A DNA stretch of 64,000 nt from Pyxidicoccus fallax (GCF_012933655.1 NZ_JABBJJ010000008.1:1-64000); one strand, 5' to 3'. Positions 25,713 through 34,580 are shown, counted from the first letter of the stretch. The notes: generated from the letters alone by a model not told the origin. Program-made: numbers and translations.

Positions 25713-26552
25713 ATGACGTCCACTGCCAAGTCCAAGCACGAGTCGGACGAGCTGAACCTGGAGGACAGGCACCACCGGGCCCGGAAGACCACGGAGGGCG
25801 GCCGGTGCCTGGTTCCCTACGGTGCGTATTCGCCGCAGTCCTGCAGTTATCGGTGGCAGGCCTACCAGCAGGCCCTGGATGAGAAGGACGTCTACAACTG
25901 GAACAGGTACGAGTCGCTCGTCACCGGAGCGCCGTTGATGCTGGTGCGGCGGAGGAAGTCAGAGAAGGGCGAGAGGCGCTGGGAGCTGGCGGAGGCGACG
26001 GCTCCCGAACGGGGGGCCTGGGACATTTCGGATGCCGTGTCCTCGTCGAACTTCAAGAACAGCTGCAACACGCCCTACTGGTTCGAGGCACACCACATCA
26101 TCCCGCACAGTGAGTTGAAGAATGCGGTCGCGGGAGTGGGCAAGGGCAAGCCCGACCAGAACGAACTCCAGCTCATGGTTCGCCGGGGGTTGATGGAGGA
26201 GGGCTACAACCTCAACCACAAGCACAACATGTTCATCCTGCCCATGGACAGGCATGTCGCGAAGGCGCTCGAGCTCCCCATGCACCTGGCGGCGCCTGAC
26301 CTCTGGAACCACCCGGAATACAGCAGCTATGTGGAGCAGGAACTCCAGACGTTCTTCGACCCGGTAAAGAGGACGATCAGCGGCCACGAGGAAAAGATTG
26401 AGTACAACCCGGTCCGCAAGAAGTTGGAGAACTTCTCCCGCCGCCTTCGCGACCGGATCAAGACCCAGGGCAGGCGGCTATGGGCGAAGCAGGAAAGTGT
26501 GGCTCTGGACGACATCAAGCCGAAGGTGAACGTCGGAGACGTCCATGTCTGA
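25713..26552 (+). CDS. AHH-domain nuclease toxin (probable T6SS effector)
   Basis: 279-residue protein. The central HNH/Endo VII-like AHH domain has EAHHIIPHSEL (Ala126-His-His128), NLNHKHNMFILP (about 167-178) and HLAAPDLWNHPEYSSYV, giving the A-H-H plus N..HN and HP...H pattern of predicted bacterial toxin nucleases. Residues 1-110 are a Cys-containing leader (RCLVPYGAYSPQSCSYRW) of unknown function, and the basic C-terminus may bind DNA. It is directly downstream of PAAR-like and DUF6484 genes and overlaps the immunity gene by 8 bp. Target DNA or RNA not known. Confidence 0.85.
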   Translation: MTSTAKSKHESDELNLEDRHHRARKTTEGGRCLVPYGAYSPQSCSYRWQAYQQALDEKDVYNWNRYESLVTGAPLMLVRRRKSEKGERRWELAEATAPERGAWDISDAVSSSNFKNSCNTPYWFEAHHIIPHSELKNAVAGVGKGKPDQNELQLMVRRGLMEEGYNLNHKHNMFILPMDRHVAKALELPMHLAAPDLWNHPEYSSYVEQELQTFFDPVKRTISGHEEKIEYNPVRKKLENFSRRLRDRIKTQGRRLWAKQESVALDDIKPKVNVGDVHV

Positions 26553-27189
26553 GACCTATTCCAATCCGGAAGTCATTCCGAGCACCCAGCGCTTCTTCGA
26601 GCTGTGGTTGCTCGGCGACCGGGATGAAGACCTGTGCTTCATCGATAGTTTCGTCGAAGGAATCGGGTATGAGTCCTGGCGTACCGGCATGGGTGAGCGG
26701 CTCGCTCCTGTCTACCCGACGGATGCGCGCATCCCCATGAGCAAGAAACGTCCGGGCATCCAGCTGACGTCTTTCCTTGGGAATTCAATCAATACGCTCA
26801 TTGGCTCCAGGGAGTTCAAGGAGGCCATCGAGCTGCAGTGTGGTCAGCAGGAAATCGAATACCTGTCGTTCACGCTGTATGACCACCGCAATCGTCCCTA
26901 CAGCCAGGATTACTTCATCATCAACCCCATTGGCACCTTCGACTGCCTGGACTTCAAGGCGAGCGATATCGACTGGTCCAAGGAGAGGCCGGACGAAATC
27001 CTCTTCATCGAGACGCATGTCCTCGACCGCAACAAGATGAAGGACGCTCCCCAGCTCTTCCGCGTGGGGCGGGATACCCACTCCTATGTCATCGGAGTGG
27101 AGCTCATCCGGGAGTTCAAGAAACGGGGGCTGACCAACATCCTGGTGGAGGAGCTGGAGTTCAGCGACAGCGAGCAGGCCCGCCCATGA
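26545..27189 (+). CDS. Imm11/Imm43-type immunity protein for the AHH toxin
   Basis: 214-residue acidic protein. The C-terminal pattern APQLFRVGRDTHSYVIGVEL followed by IREFKKRGLTNILVEELEF matches the DUF1629/Imm11 family, and earlier parts (YLSFTLYDHRNRPYSQDYFIINPIGTFDCLD) also fit. ATG lies inside the toxin gene (8-bp overlap), typical of toxin-immunity pairs. It probably binds and neutralises the AHH nuclease. Four bp overlap with the TIGR02270 start (27186) continues the operon. Confidence 0.8.
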   Translation: MSETYSNPEVIPSTQRFFELWLLGDRDEDLCFIDSFVEGIGYESWRTGMGERLAPVYPTDARIPMSKKRPGIQLTSFLGNSINTLIGSREFKEAIELQCGQQEIEYLSFTLYDHRNRPYSQDYFIINPIGTFDCLDFKASDIDWSKERPDEILFIETHVLDRNKMKDAPQLFRVGRDTHSYVIGVELIREFKKRGLTNILVEELEFSDSEQARP

Positions 27190-28505
27190 ACGCTCAGCCC
27201 CATTACCAGCCGCCCATCCTCTGGAGCGTCGTCCAGGAGCACCTGGATGAAGCCGCGTTCTTCTGGAGACAGCGGGAGCGCGACCTGCGCGCGCCGGACC
27301 ATGGACTGGCCGACCTCGCGGAAGGCGACGAGCGGCGCCTGCTGGCCCATGTCGAAGGCCTGCGGGTGGCAGGCCCCCGGGTGGCCGAGCGCCTGCTGGC
27401 GCCCGCCCTGGCGGAGGATGGAGGCCCCGTGCGTGCCGTGGCGGCCTATACCCTGCTCACCTCCGATGTGGCGCGCTGGGGGGAGTTCGTCCTGTGCGTG
27501 CTCCGGGAGGCTTCGCTGGAGGAGCGCACCTGGGTGGGACAGGCCCTGGCCCTCAGCTCATCCGCCCAGGTCGTTCCGCTCCTCCGCGACACCCTGCTGG
27601 AGGCCGAGCCCGGACTTGGGGCTTCCGTGCTCGACATCCTGCGCGTGCGTCAGGCGGACCTCACATCCCTCCTGGAGCGCACTCCCCTGGCGAACCCACC
27701 CGAGCTGCTCGCGGCATCCATTCGTGCCTCCCGGTATGCCTCCGCGCAGGTACTGACCACGCGGGTCCACCAGGGGCTCGCGAGCCCGGATGCCCGGTGC
27801 CGGGACGCGGCCATCGAGGTGGGGCTCGCCCGCGGACACCTCGCCGCCATGGAGGCCTGTCGCCGCTCCATCGCGGGAGGTGCGTGCGGACGCACCGTGC
27901 TGACAGCCCTGGCGATGAGCGGAGACCGGCGCGCCGTGGCGCGGCTGCTGGCGGAGCTGGAGAAGCCCGGACGCCGGGCCGAGGCCCTGTGGGCGCTGGG
28001 CGTCAGTGGACGCAGTGAGGCCCTGGAGGCCCTGCTCCAACGCGTCATCTCCGAGGCGGACCCGCTGGCGGCCGAGTCCTTCCGGCTCATCACCGGCATT
28101 CCCCTGGCGGTCTCCCTGGAGCCGGCCGAGGAGGAAGCCGCGGAGGTGCCCGCCGTTTCCGACGGGGAGCCCTCCTTCCTCCCGGGGCCCGTCGTGCCGC
28201 CGGGGCGGGTACGTGTCGAGGCGATTCAGCGCTGGTGGCACGAGGCCCGGTCCCGCTTCCCCGCGGGTGGGCGCTACCTCTGGGGCAGGTGCTGGACGCC
28301 CGAGGCCGCGCTCCAGGCCCTGCTGGAGGTGCCCGTGACACGCCGTCCCGCCCTGGCGTGGGAGCTGGCCGTGCGCAGTAGCGGAGCCTGTCGGGTGGAG
28401 ACGGGCCTGTGGGCCTGGCTCCAGGTGCGTCAGCTGCAGGCAGCCAGGGCCCTCCGAATGGAGCCGGGGGGACGCACCTTCGAGGCCATGCTGGCGTCGG
28501 CGTGA
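27186..28505 (+). CDS. TIGR02270 family HEAT-repeat protein, right copy
   Basis: 439-residue paralogue of 15541. Same N-terminal ILWSVVQEHLDEAAFFWRQRE signature and HEAT-like repeats (VRAVAAYTLL, RCRDAAIEVGLARGHLAAMEA, GRRAEALWALGVSGRSEALEALLQR), then an acidic linker (EPAEEEAAEVP) and C-terminal IQRWWHEARSRFPAGGRYLWG. It probably recognises cargo or chaperones during T6SS loading. The ATG overlaps the Imm stop by 4 bp. Confidence 0.85.
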   Translation: MNAQPHYQPPILWSVVQEHLDEAAFFWRQRERDLRAPDHGLADLAEGDERRLLAHVEGLRVAGPRVAERLLAPALAEDGGPVRAVAAYTLLTSDVARWGEFVLCVLREASLEERTWVGQALALSSSAQVVPLLRDTLLEAEPGLGASVLDILRVRQADLTSLLERTPLANPPELLAASIRASRYASAQVLTTRVHQGLASPDARCRDAAIEVGLARGHLAAMEACRRSIAGGACGRTVLTALAMSGDRRAVARLLAELEKPGRRAEALWALGVSGRSEALEALLQRVISEADPLAAESFRLITGIPLAVSLEPAEEEAAEVPAVSDGEPSFLPGPVVPPGRVRVEAIQRWWHEARSRFPAGGRYLWGRCWTPEAALQALLEVPVTRRPALAWELAVRSSGACRVETGLWAWLQVRQLQAARALRMEPGGRTFEAMLASA

Positions 28506-28526
28506 GCCGGCGGTGAGCGAGGGACG

Positions 28527-29636
28527 ATGCGGAGCGTGCTGACGGGAACGGGAGCCGTGACGTCCGTGGGGCGGAGCGTGGCCGCCGCCTGCGCCGCCAT
28601 TCATGCCGGGGTCTCCCGCCCCAGGCCCTTGAACGAGCTGCGCGTGGTGGAGCCGGAGTCCCAGGAGGACCTCGCCCTCTCGGGACATCCCGTCCATGGG
28701 TACACCGAAGGGTTCACTCTGCTGGGGCGGTGGATGCGGTTGGCCCGCGGGTGCGTGCGTGACCTGGTGTCCTCGTCGCCGGGGCTCAAGACCGCGGACC
28801 GGCGCTTCTGGGACACCACGGGGTTGACGGTCATCGTCATGCCACCCGATGACACGGTGCTCCTCACGGCCCCGGGACAGGGACGTGCCCATCTGGAGGA
28901 AGCGTTCCTCCTTCCGCTGCACTCGGCGCTGGAGCTGCCCATCCCCCCGCGCAACGTGGAGCTGCTCTGCGCCGGGCATGCGGGCACCGCGCTGGCAATC
29001 GAGCAGGGGGTGCGGCGCTTCTCCTCGCGAGAGCTGGAGCGCCTGCTCATCGTCGCGGTGGACTCCTATATCGACACGCAGCGGCTCGCGGAGTTGCTGG
29101 AGCAGGGACGGCTGAAGACGGAGGAACAGCCCGTGGGGCTCATTCCGGGGGAGGCGGGAGTGGCCCTCCTGTTGGAAGCAGAGCCCAGCGCCCGGCGGAG
29201 GAATGCGCCCATCGCGGGATACGTCGCCGCCGTGTCGACGAACCGCGAGCCGGAGGAGCGTCCCCGCATCCAGCGGGGCCATGCGCTGGCGGAGTGTCTG
29301 GCGCGAGCGCTCGACCATGGCGCGGTCGCATCACCTTTTCGCGGCGACATCTACAGCGACCTCAATGGGGAGGCCTGGCGAGCGCAGGAGTGGGGACGCG
29401 CGCGCATCCGCCTGGAGCAGCGGCTGGAGGAGTCGTGCCTGCAGCTGCCATGCACCTCGGTGGGCGACGTGGGGGCCGCGAGCGGGGCGCTGGGCGTGTG
29501 TCTGGCCCTGTGCGCGAGAGACCCCTTCCGGGACGCGGAGGCGCCGTCGCTCGTGCTGTCCAGCTCGGACCGGGGAGAAGTGGGGTGCCTGGTCCTCCAG
29601 CCCGCGCGGCTCGAACAAGGGAGGGGACGCGGATGA
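28527..29636 (+). CDS. ketosynthase-fold (thiolase-like) protein with degenerate active site
   Basis: 369-residue protein with the overall KAS fold: N-terminal VLTGTGAVTSVGRSVAAACAA, then VELLCAGHAGTALAIEQGVRR with Cys148 at the nucleophile position, LLIVAVDSYID and SVGDVGAASGALGVCLAL. In true ketoacyl synthases the last block is K..GH(T).GAAG. Here it reads VGDVGAASG, so the catalytic His is missing, and the GTST.ND/His block is also not recognisable. It is thus unlikely to condense acyl groups and may be a lipid-binding or structural T6SS accessory. It lies 21 bp after TIGR02270 and overlaps the Imm49 gene. Confidence 0.7.
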   Translation: MRSVLTGTGAVTSVGRSVAAACAAIHAGVSRPRPLNELRVVEPESQEDLALSGHPVHGYTEGFTLLGRWMRLARGCVRDLVSSSPGLKTADRRFWDTTGLTVIVMPPDDTVLLTAPGQGRAHLEEAFLLPLHSALELPIPPRNVELLCAGHAGTALAIEQGVRRFSSRELERLLIVAVDSYIDTQRLAELLEQGRLKTEEQPVGLIPGEAGVALLLEAEPSARRRNAPIAGYVAAVSTNREPEERPRIQRGHALAECLARALDHGAVASPFRGDIYSDLNGEAWRAQEWGRARIRLEQRLEESCLQLPCTSVGDVGAASGALGVCLALCARDPFRDAEAPSLVLSSSDRGEVGCLVLQPARLEQGRGRG

Positions 29637-30397
29637 GCGCTCACCACCTGCCTGTCTATGTGGGCAACGCCCTCAACGAGAACCTGGAGTGGCTTCCTTC
29701 GCTGAAGGCCGGGAAGGTGGGACGCAAGCGCATCCTCTCCTTCTGCCGGAACCTGCGCATCGCCGGCATCGGAGAGTTGTTGATGACCGGCCTGCCGGAG
29801 GAGTTCCAGCTGCGGCTGCATCAGAGCGGGCGCGCCTATGCGGCCTGGCTGCGAACCGCGGAGGAGGGCGAGCGGAGGACCGGGCAATCCGCGCCGTTCT
29901 TCGACGCCATCGCCGTGGGAGACCTCGACGGCGCCACGCGGATTGCCCACCTCTCCAATCACACCTGGACGCAAGGCGTGGAGTACGAGGAGGACTTCCT
30001 CTTCGTCGAGTTCCTCATGCAGCGCTTCTTCCTGGATGCTCCCGGTGAGACGTGTGAGTCGTTGCTGCGGCGCTACGAGACGGCATTGCGTGGAGCGGAG
30101 GATGTCCGCCTGGAGCTGTGCGGCGCCCTCCAGGCCGCCGACGCGGAGGGCTTCGACCGGGCCCTGCGACGTTTCCTCGCGGAGTACCGCGACCACTTCG
30201 AGGAGCTCGCCCGGCAAGGGGGCGCCTCACCCGTGTGGCTGGCCACCGAGGGCAAGGTGTGCGTGGAGGGTGTGGCGCTCGTGCGACTCGCCCAAGGGCT
30301 GGGGCTGGAGACGGAGGAGGACTACCTCCTGGTCCCCTCCGTGGCGCGCGAGAAGGTGGCGCGGGTCTTCACCGAGGACTCCTGGATGGAACCCTGA
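29633..30397 (+). CDS. Imm49-like immunity protein
   Basis: 254-residue helical protein. Repeated helical motifs fit the Imm49 family: NALNENLEWLPSLKAGKVGR, FFDAIAVGDLDGATRIAHLS, EDFLFVEFLMQRFF, FDRALRRFLAEYRDHFEELA and LATEGKVCVEGVALVRLAQGLGL. Imm49 proteins usually neutralise nuclease or pore-forming effectors. The start ATG overlaps the previous stop (ATGA). No toxin for it is present in this window, so it may be an orphan immunity gene or protect against a sibling's effector. Confidence 0.7.
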   Translation: MSAHHLPVYVGNALNENLEWLPSLKAGKVGRKRILSFCRNLRIAGIGELLMTGLPEEFQLRLHQSGRAYAAWLRTAEEGERRTGQSAPFFDAIAVGDLDGATRIAHLSNHTWTQGVEYEEDFLFVEFLMQRFFLDAPGETCESLLRRYETALRGAEDVRLELCGALQAADAEGFDRALRRFLAEYRDHFEELARQGGASPVWLATEGKVCVEGVALVRLAQGLGLETEEDYLLVPSVAREKVARVFTEDSWMEP

Positions 30398-30486
30398 CGG
30401 AGCACGTTGAAGGCCCGCGTCGGAAGTGACAGGTCCTACCCCGGGCGGTGTTGAGAGCGCGAGGCCCTCCGCGGAGGCCTCGCGCC

Positions 30487-30786
30487 ATGCGCAGCCCCGC
30501 ACGCGCCCAGGACCGGCCCCCGCGCGGGGACGCGCGGTGCTTCGACCCCGAGAACGAGGTGGACTTCTGGCTGCGCGTGGACCGGCTCGCCTCGCCGTCC
30601 GAGACGCCCACGTATCGCACCGGCTTCGAGCGCTGCGTGGAGCCCGGAGACGCCGACGAGAGCCGGCTCATCCATCTCATCTCCCAGCGCGAAGGGGCGC
30701 TCTGGATGCCGCCGCTCGCCACCGAGGAGGTGGACCGCGACGCCGTCGCGCTCCCGCGCCGCTGGGTGGAAAACATCCCTGAGTGA
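30487..30786 (+). pseudogene. remnant of a larger gene, C-terminal cytochrome-like end fragment
   Basis: About 100 codons, with only the last 55 recognisable: FERCVEPGDADESRLIHLIS then ALWMPPLATEEVDRDAV and RRWVENIPE. This is the pattern C..PG.P..S.L...I......MPPLAT..VD......RRWI that ends many PVC-type and myxobacterial surface proteins with degenerate cytochrome c domains. The heme CxxCH is absent, and the N-terminal part is Arg/Pro-rich and looks non-coding. Best read as a decayed remnant left after deletion or rearrangement at the edge of the T6SS cluster; a short real protein is possible. Confidence 0.5.
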
Positions 30787-30969
30787 TTTCCCACCCAATC
30801 CCTCTCACATCCATCATCGGGGGCTCCCGGATAGACAGGGGCTCCCGTCCTCCGGAGAACGCCAGCATCGGGGATGAGAGAATTTGAAACAGAAAAAACA
30901 CCCCGGGTTTGAAATTCCTGTTTCGGCCGTGTCAGGGATAGCGGGTCTTTCTTTTCTCGGGGTGGCTTG

Positions 30970-33210
30970 ATGGCTATTCAGGTTTTGAAGAGGTTTGGCG
31001 TGGCATGGCTGGGGTTGGCGCTCACCGCGTGCGGGACACTGGAGCCCGCGGCGGATGGGGAGTCCCGGGCCGCCGAGCAGGAGAAGGGGGGAGAGGACAT
31101 CCAGGCGTCGCTGGGGGCGCTGAAGAGCGCCGGCGTGCTGGACGTGCACCCGGATGGCATCCCCTCCACGGTTCACGGCGACCTGGGGCAGGTGGAGCGC
31201 TCGGTGTCGGGCATGGCTCTCGGGCAGGCCGCGAGCGCGGTCTCTCCCGCGCTGGCCGCGGTGTCGCCGGTGTTCCGGCTGAACCCGGAGGACCTGGTGC
31301 TGCGCAGCGTGCGCACGGATGAGCGGGGCCATCAGCACCTGCGCTACCGGCAGACGAAGCAGGGCCTCGAGGTGGTGAACGGCGAGCTCGTCGTGCACGT
31401 GCGCCCCGACGGCACGGTGTACGCGGCCAACGGCTCCGCGCGTGACGGCGTGTCCCTGTCCGCGCGGCCCACGGTGGCCTCCAGCGCGGCGGCGCTCGCG
31501 GCGGTGCGCGGCACGTCCGGTACGGGCATTACCTCCGCTGGCAGCCCGCGCCTCGTCTACGTGCGCGACGCGGCGGAGACGCTGCACCTGGCCTGGGAGG
31601 TCCGCGTCACCGGCACCCAACCCGACGGGCTGCCGCTGGTGGACCTGGTGTACGTGAGCGCGCGCGCCGGTGACGTCGTGGCGCGGCACCCGAAAATCCA
31701 TTCGGCGCTCAACCGCCGCGTGCACTCGGCCAACAACGGCAGCACCACGCCGGGCACCCTGCGCCGCAGCGAGGGCCAGGCCGCCACGGGCGACAGCCAC
31801 ATCGACATGAACTACGACATGCTCGGGTTCACGTACAACTGCTACAAGACACTGTTCAACCGCGACTCGTTCAACAACGCGGGCGCGGCGCTCATCAGCA
31901 CCGTGCACTACGGCTCCAACTACGTGAACGCCTACTGGGACGGCACGCAGATGGTGTACGGCGACGGCGACGGCACCACGTCCATCGAGCTGGGCAAGGA
32001 CGCGGACGTCACCGTCCACGAGCTGACCCACGCGGTGACGGAGTTCGAGTCCGACCTCACGTACTCCGGCCAGTCCGGCGGCCTCAACGAGGCCATGTCC
32101 GACACCTTCGCCGCCATCTGCGAGAGCTGGGCCTCGGGCACCTGGAGCACCGCGCCGGCCATCTGGATGGTGGGCGAGGACGTGTGGACGCCGGGCACCC
32201 CGAACGACGCGCTCCGCTACATGGATGACCCCGTCAAGGACGGCGTGTCCAAGGACTGGGCGCCCAACGTGACGTCCAGCACGGACGTGCACTACAGCTC
32301 GGGCGTGCCCAACCTGGCGTTCGCCCTGCTGTCGAAGGGCGGCACGCACCCGCGCGGCCGCTCCACCATCAACGTGCCGGCCATCGGCGTCGAGAAGGCC
32401 GCGCGCATCTGGTACAAGGCCAATAGCGACATCTTCACCGCCTCCACGACCTTCGCCCAGGCGAAGACGTGGACCATTCAGGCGGCCGCGGACCTCGGCT
32501 ATGACCAGGCCACGCAGGACGCCGTGAAGGCCGCGTGGGAGGCCGTGGGCGTGGGCGTCACGCTGCCGCCGCCGCCCACCACCCCGCTGAGCAACAACGT
32601 GCCGGTGAGCAGCCTGTCCGACAGCTCGGGCGGCCAGAAGTTCTTCACGCTCGCGGTGCCGGCGGGCGCCACCAGCCTGAAGTTCACCATCGCCGGTGGC
32701 ACGGGCGACGCGGACATGTACGTGCGCTTCGGCGCCGCGCCGGACTCGGGCACGTACGACTGCCGTCCCTACCTGGGCGGCAACTCCGAGACGTGCACCA
32801 TCACCAACATCCAGACGGGCACGTACTACGTGATGCTCAACGCGTACTCGGCCTACTCGGGCGTGACGCTGACGGGCGTGTACACCACCAGCTCGCCCCC
32901 GACCAACGTGCTGCAGAACGGCGTCCCGGTAACGGGCCTCACCGCCGCGTCGGGCGGGCAGCTCTCGTACATGATGGACGTGCCGGCCAACACCTCCGTG
33001 ACGTTCAGCATCAGCGGCGGCACGGGCGATGCGGACCTGTACGTGCGCTTCGGTTCCGCGCCGACCACCACCACGTATGACTGCCGCCCGTACCGCGCGG
33101 GCAACGCCGAGACGTGCACGATGCCCGCCCGCGCGACGGCCGGCAGGTTCTACGTCATGCTGCGCGGCTACACGGCGTTCTCGGGTGTGACGCTCCGGGG
33201 CCAGTACTAG
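30970..33210 (+). CDS. M4 family (thermolysin-like) metalloprotease with two PPC domains, lipoprotein
   Basis: 746-residue secreted zinc protease. The N-terminus has a lipobox (LALTACG). A long FTP/PepSY propeptide (about 90-240, VVNGELVVHVRPDGTVYAANG) precedes the M4 catalytic domain with VHELTHAVTEFES (zinc HExxH) and GGLNEAMSDTF (third ligand Glu), and the second-domain His in DVHYSSGVPNLAF. After the catalytic domain come two C-terminal pre-peptidase (PPC) domains sharing GTGDADMYVRFG or GTGDADLYVRFG. The ATG is preceded by GGGGTGG; a TTG one codon earlier is also possible. A clear terminator follows. Likely nutrient or prey protein digestion. Confidence 0.92.
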   Translation: MAIQVLKRFGVAWLGLALTACGTLEPAADGESRAAEQEKGGEDIQASLGALKSAGVLDVHPDGIPSTVHGDLGQVERSVSGMALGQAASAVSPALAAVSPVFRLNPEDLVLRSVRTDERGHQHLRYRQTKQGLEVVNGELVVHVRPDGTVYAANGSARDGVSLSARPTVASSAAALAAVRGTSGTGITSAGSPRLVYVRDAAETLHLAWEVRVTGTQPDGLPLVDLVYVSARAGDVVARHPKIHSALNRRVHSANNGSTTPGTLRRSEGQAATGDSHIDMNYDMLGFTYNCYKTLFNRDSFNNAGAALISTVHYGSNYVNAYWDGTQMVYGDGDGTTSIELGKDADVTVHELTHAVTEFESDLTYSGQSGGLNEAMSDTFAAICESWASGTWSTAPAIWMVGEDVWTPGTPNDALRYMDDPVKDGVSKDWAPNVTSSTDVHYSSGVPNLAFALLSKGGTHPRGRSTINVPAIGVEKAARIWYKANSDIFTASTTFAQAKTWTIQAAADLGYDQATQDAVKAAWEAVGVGVTLPPPPTTPLSNNVPVSSLSDSSGGQKFFTLAVPAGATSLKFTIAGGTGDADMYVRFGAAPDSGTYDCRPYLGGNSETCTITNIQTGTYYVMLNAYSAYSGVTLTGVYTTSSPPTNVLQNGVPVTGLTAASGGQLSYMMDVPANTSVTFSISGGTGDADLYVRFGSAPTTTTYDCRPYRAGNAETCTMPARATAGRFYVMLRGYTAFSGVTLRGQY

Positions 33211-33240
33211 CCGTCAGCGCCTCGCATTCCTGAAGCACCG

Positions 33241-33279
33241 GCACCCGGGGGCCTCGTGGCCTGCCGGGTGCTGTCTTTT
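33241..33279 (+). terminator. Rho-independent terminator of the M4 protease gene
   Basis: The hairpin GCACCCGG (33241-33248) pairs with CCGGGTGC (33264-33271), with an inner GGCC-TCGT-GGCC stem, followed by a run TGTCTTTT. It lies 30 bp after the protease stop. It could also serve the convergent membrane gene whose stop is at 33300. Confidence 0.7.
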
Positions 33280-33299
33280 CCGGGAACCCGAAGAGCGTG

Positions 33300-34580
33300 T
33301 CAGCCAGCCGGAGGCGGCACGGGTACCGCGGCCTCGATGGGAGGCGGCACCGGCAGCGTCCGGCGGCCCTGCAGCACCACGCCCACGGTGGCGATGGCGA
33401 GCCCGAGCAGGAAGCCGAACGGGCCGCCGCCCTCGCCGACGTAGCCGGGGCTGCCCTCGAACCCCTTCGCGATGTTGTGGTTCTCGATGAGGTGCGTGAG
33501 GGCCCACAGTCCCATGGGCGCGATGACGGCCAGCGGCGCCGTGCGCGCCAGCACCGGGTGCCCGGGCCCCTTCCACGCCAGCAGCGCGAGCAGCGCCAGC
33601 AGCCCGAGCGCGGGCAGCCCGTCCCCGTACGTCCATGCCGTGGTGTCGCCGCCGAAGCTGCTGCTCGGCACGCGCTCGGTGGTGGTGACGGTGCGCCGCA
33701 TCAGGTCGCCCTGGGAGTTGTAGTACGTGCTGCTGGACTCGCTGGTCCGGGTGTACCCGGGCGAGTAGTAGTTGTTGTCCCACTGCCCCGACAGGCTCAT
33801 GGCGGCGATGAACGTCCCCACCACCGCCACGCGCCGGCCCCAGCCGCGCCACAGCAGCCTCGGCTCGAACGGGCCCAGCTCTCCGCGCAGCGCCGCGTCG
33901 CGCAGGAAGACGACCGTGGCCGCCGTCCACAGGAAGAAGGCCGGCGTGAAGCTGGAGATGGACACGTTCACCAGCAGGAAGACGATGGCCGCCGCGGCCC
34001 CCAGCGTGGGACGCCGCAGCCACACCGGCAGACGCGCGGCCCATTCCGGCTTCAGCGTCTGCGCCAGCAGCAGCCCGGTGACCGCCACCCATACCAGCCC
34101 CAGGCGCGGCGCCCCGGGGACCTCGCCGTAGCCCGACAGGAGGAACGAGAGGGCGAACAGGCCCATGGAGATGAGCACGCGCTTCTTGGAACCCTCGGCT
34201 CCCACGGGCAGCGCCTCGGGCGTCTCCGAGGCCTCGGCCGCGCGCTTCAGCGCCGCGCGCAGGTGCCGCGGCTCGCCCCGCTTCCACGCGTCGTGCAGGA
34301 AGACGCCCGCGCCCGCCAGCCACAGCACCTGCCCGAAGGTCCACTCGCCGAACGCGATGGCGTACAGCACCAGCACCGCGCCGCCGATGATTCCGAGCCA
34401 CGGCCGCGCGAGCCAGCGCGGTGCCCGCGCGACGTAGACAGCGGGCTTCAGCTCATCCAGCGCGAGCACCGCCAGCGTGAGGACCAGCAGCCACGAGGGC
34501 CACTGCCCACCCCGGAACGGCGCGCCGAGGACGAAGAGGAACAGCGAGACGAGGACGGGGCGGCGGAGGAGGGTGTCCAT
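33300..34580 (-). CDS. polytopic membrane protein of unknown function
   Basis: 426-residue membrane protein with about nine or ten hydrophobic segments (e.g. PVLVSLFLFVLGAPF, WLLVLTLAVLALDELKP, LGIIGGAVLVLYAIAF, RPTLGAAAAIVFLLVNVSIS, LGLLALLALLAW). A 70-residue hydrophilic Ser/Tyr/Thr-rich loop (WDNNYYSPGYTRTSESSSTY...) sits between TM segments. The start was set at MDTLLRRP; an upstream ATG at 34607 is also in frame and neither has a clear ribosome site. It ends in a Pro/Val repeat. I do not recognise the family. Confidence 0.65.
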   Translation of the reverse strand: MDTLLRRPVLVSLFLFVLGAPFRGGQWPSWLLVLTLAVLALDELKPAVYVARAPRWLARPWLGIIGGAVLVLYAIAFGEWTFGQVLWLAGAGVFLHDAWKRGEPRHLRAALKRAAEASETPEALPVGAEGSKKRVLISMGLFALSFLLSGYGEVPGAPRLGLVWVAVTGLLLAQTLKPEWAARLPVWLRRPTLGAAAAIVFLLVNVSISSFTPAFFLWTAATVVFLRDAALRGELGPFEPRLLWRGWGRRVAVVGTFIAAMSLSGQWDNNYYSPGYTRTSESSSTYYNSQGDLMRRTVTTTERVPSSSFGGDTTAWTYGDGLPALGLLALLALLAWKGPGHPVLARTAPLAVIAPMGLWALTHLIENHNIAKGFEGSPGYVGEGGGPFGFLLGLAIATVGVVLQGRRTLPVPPPIEAAVPVPPPAG

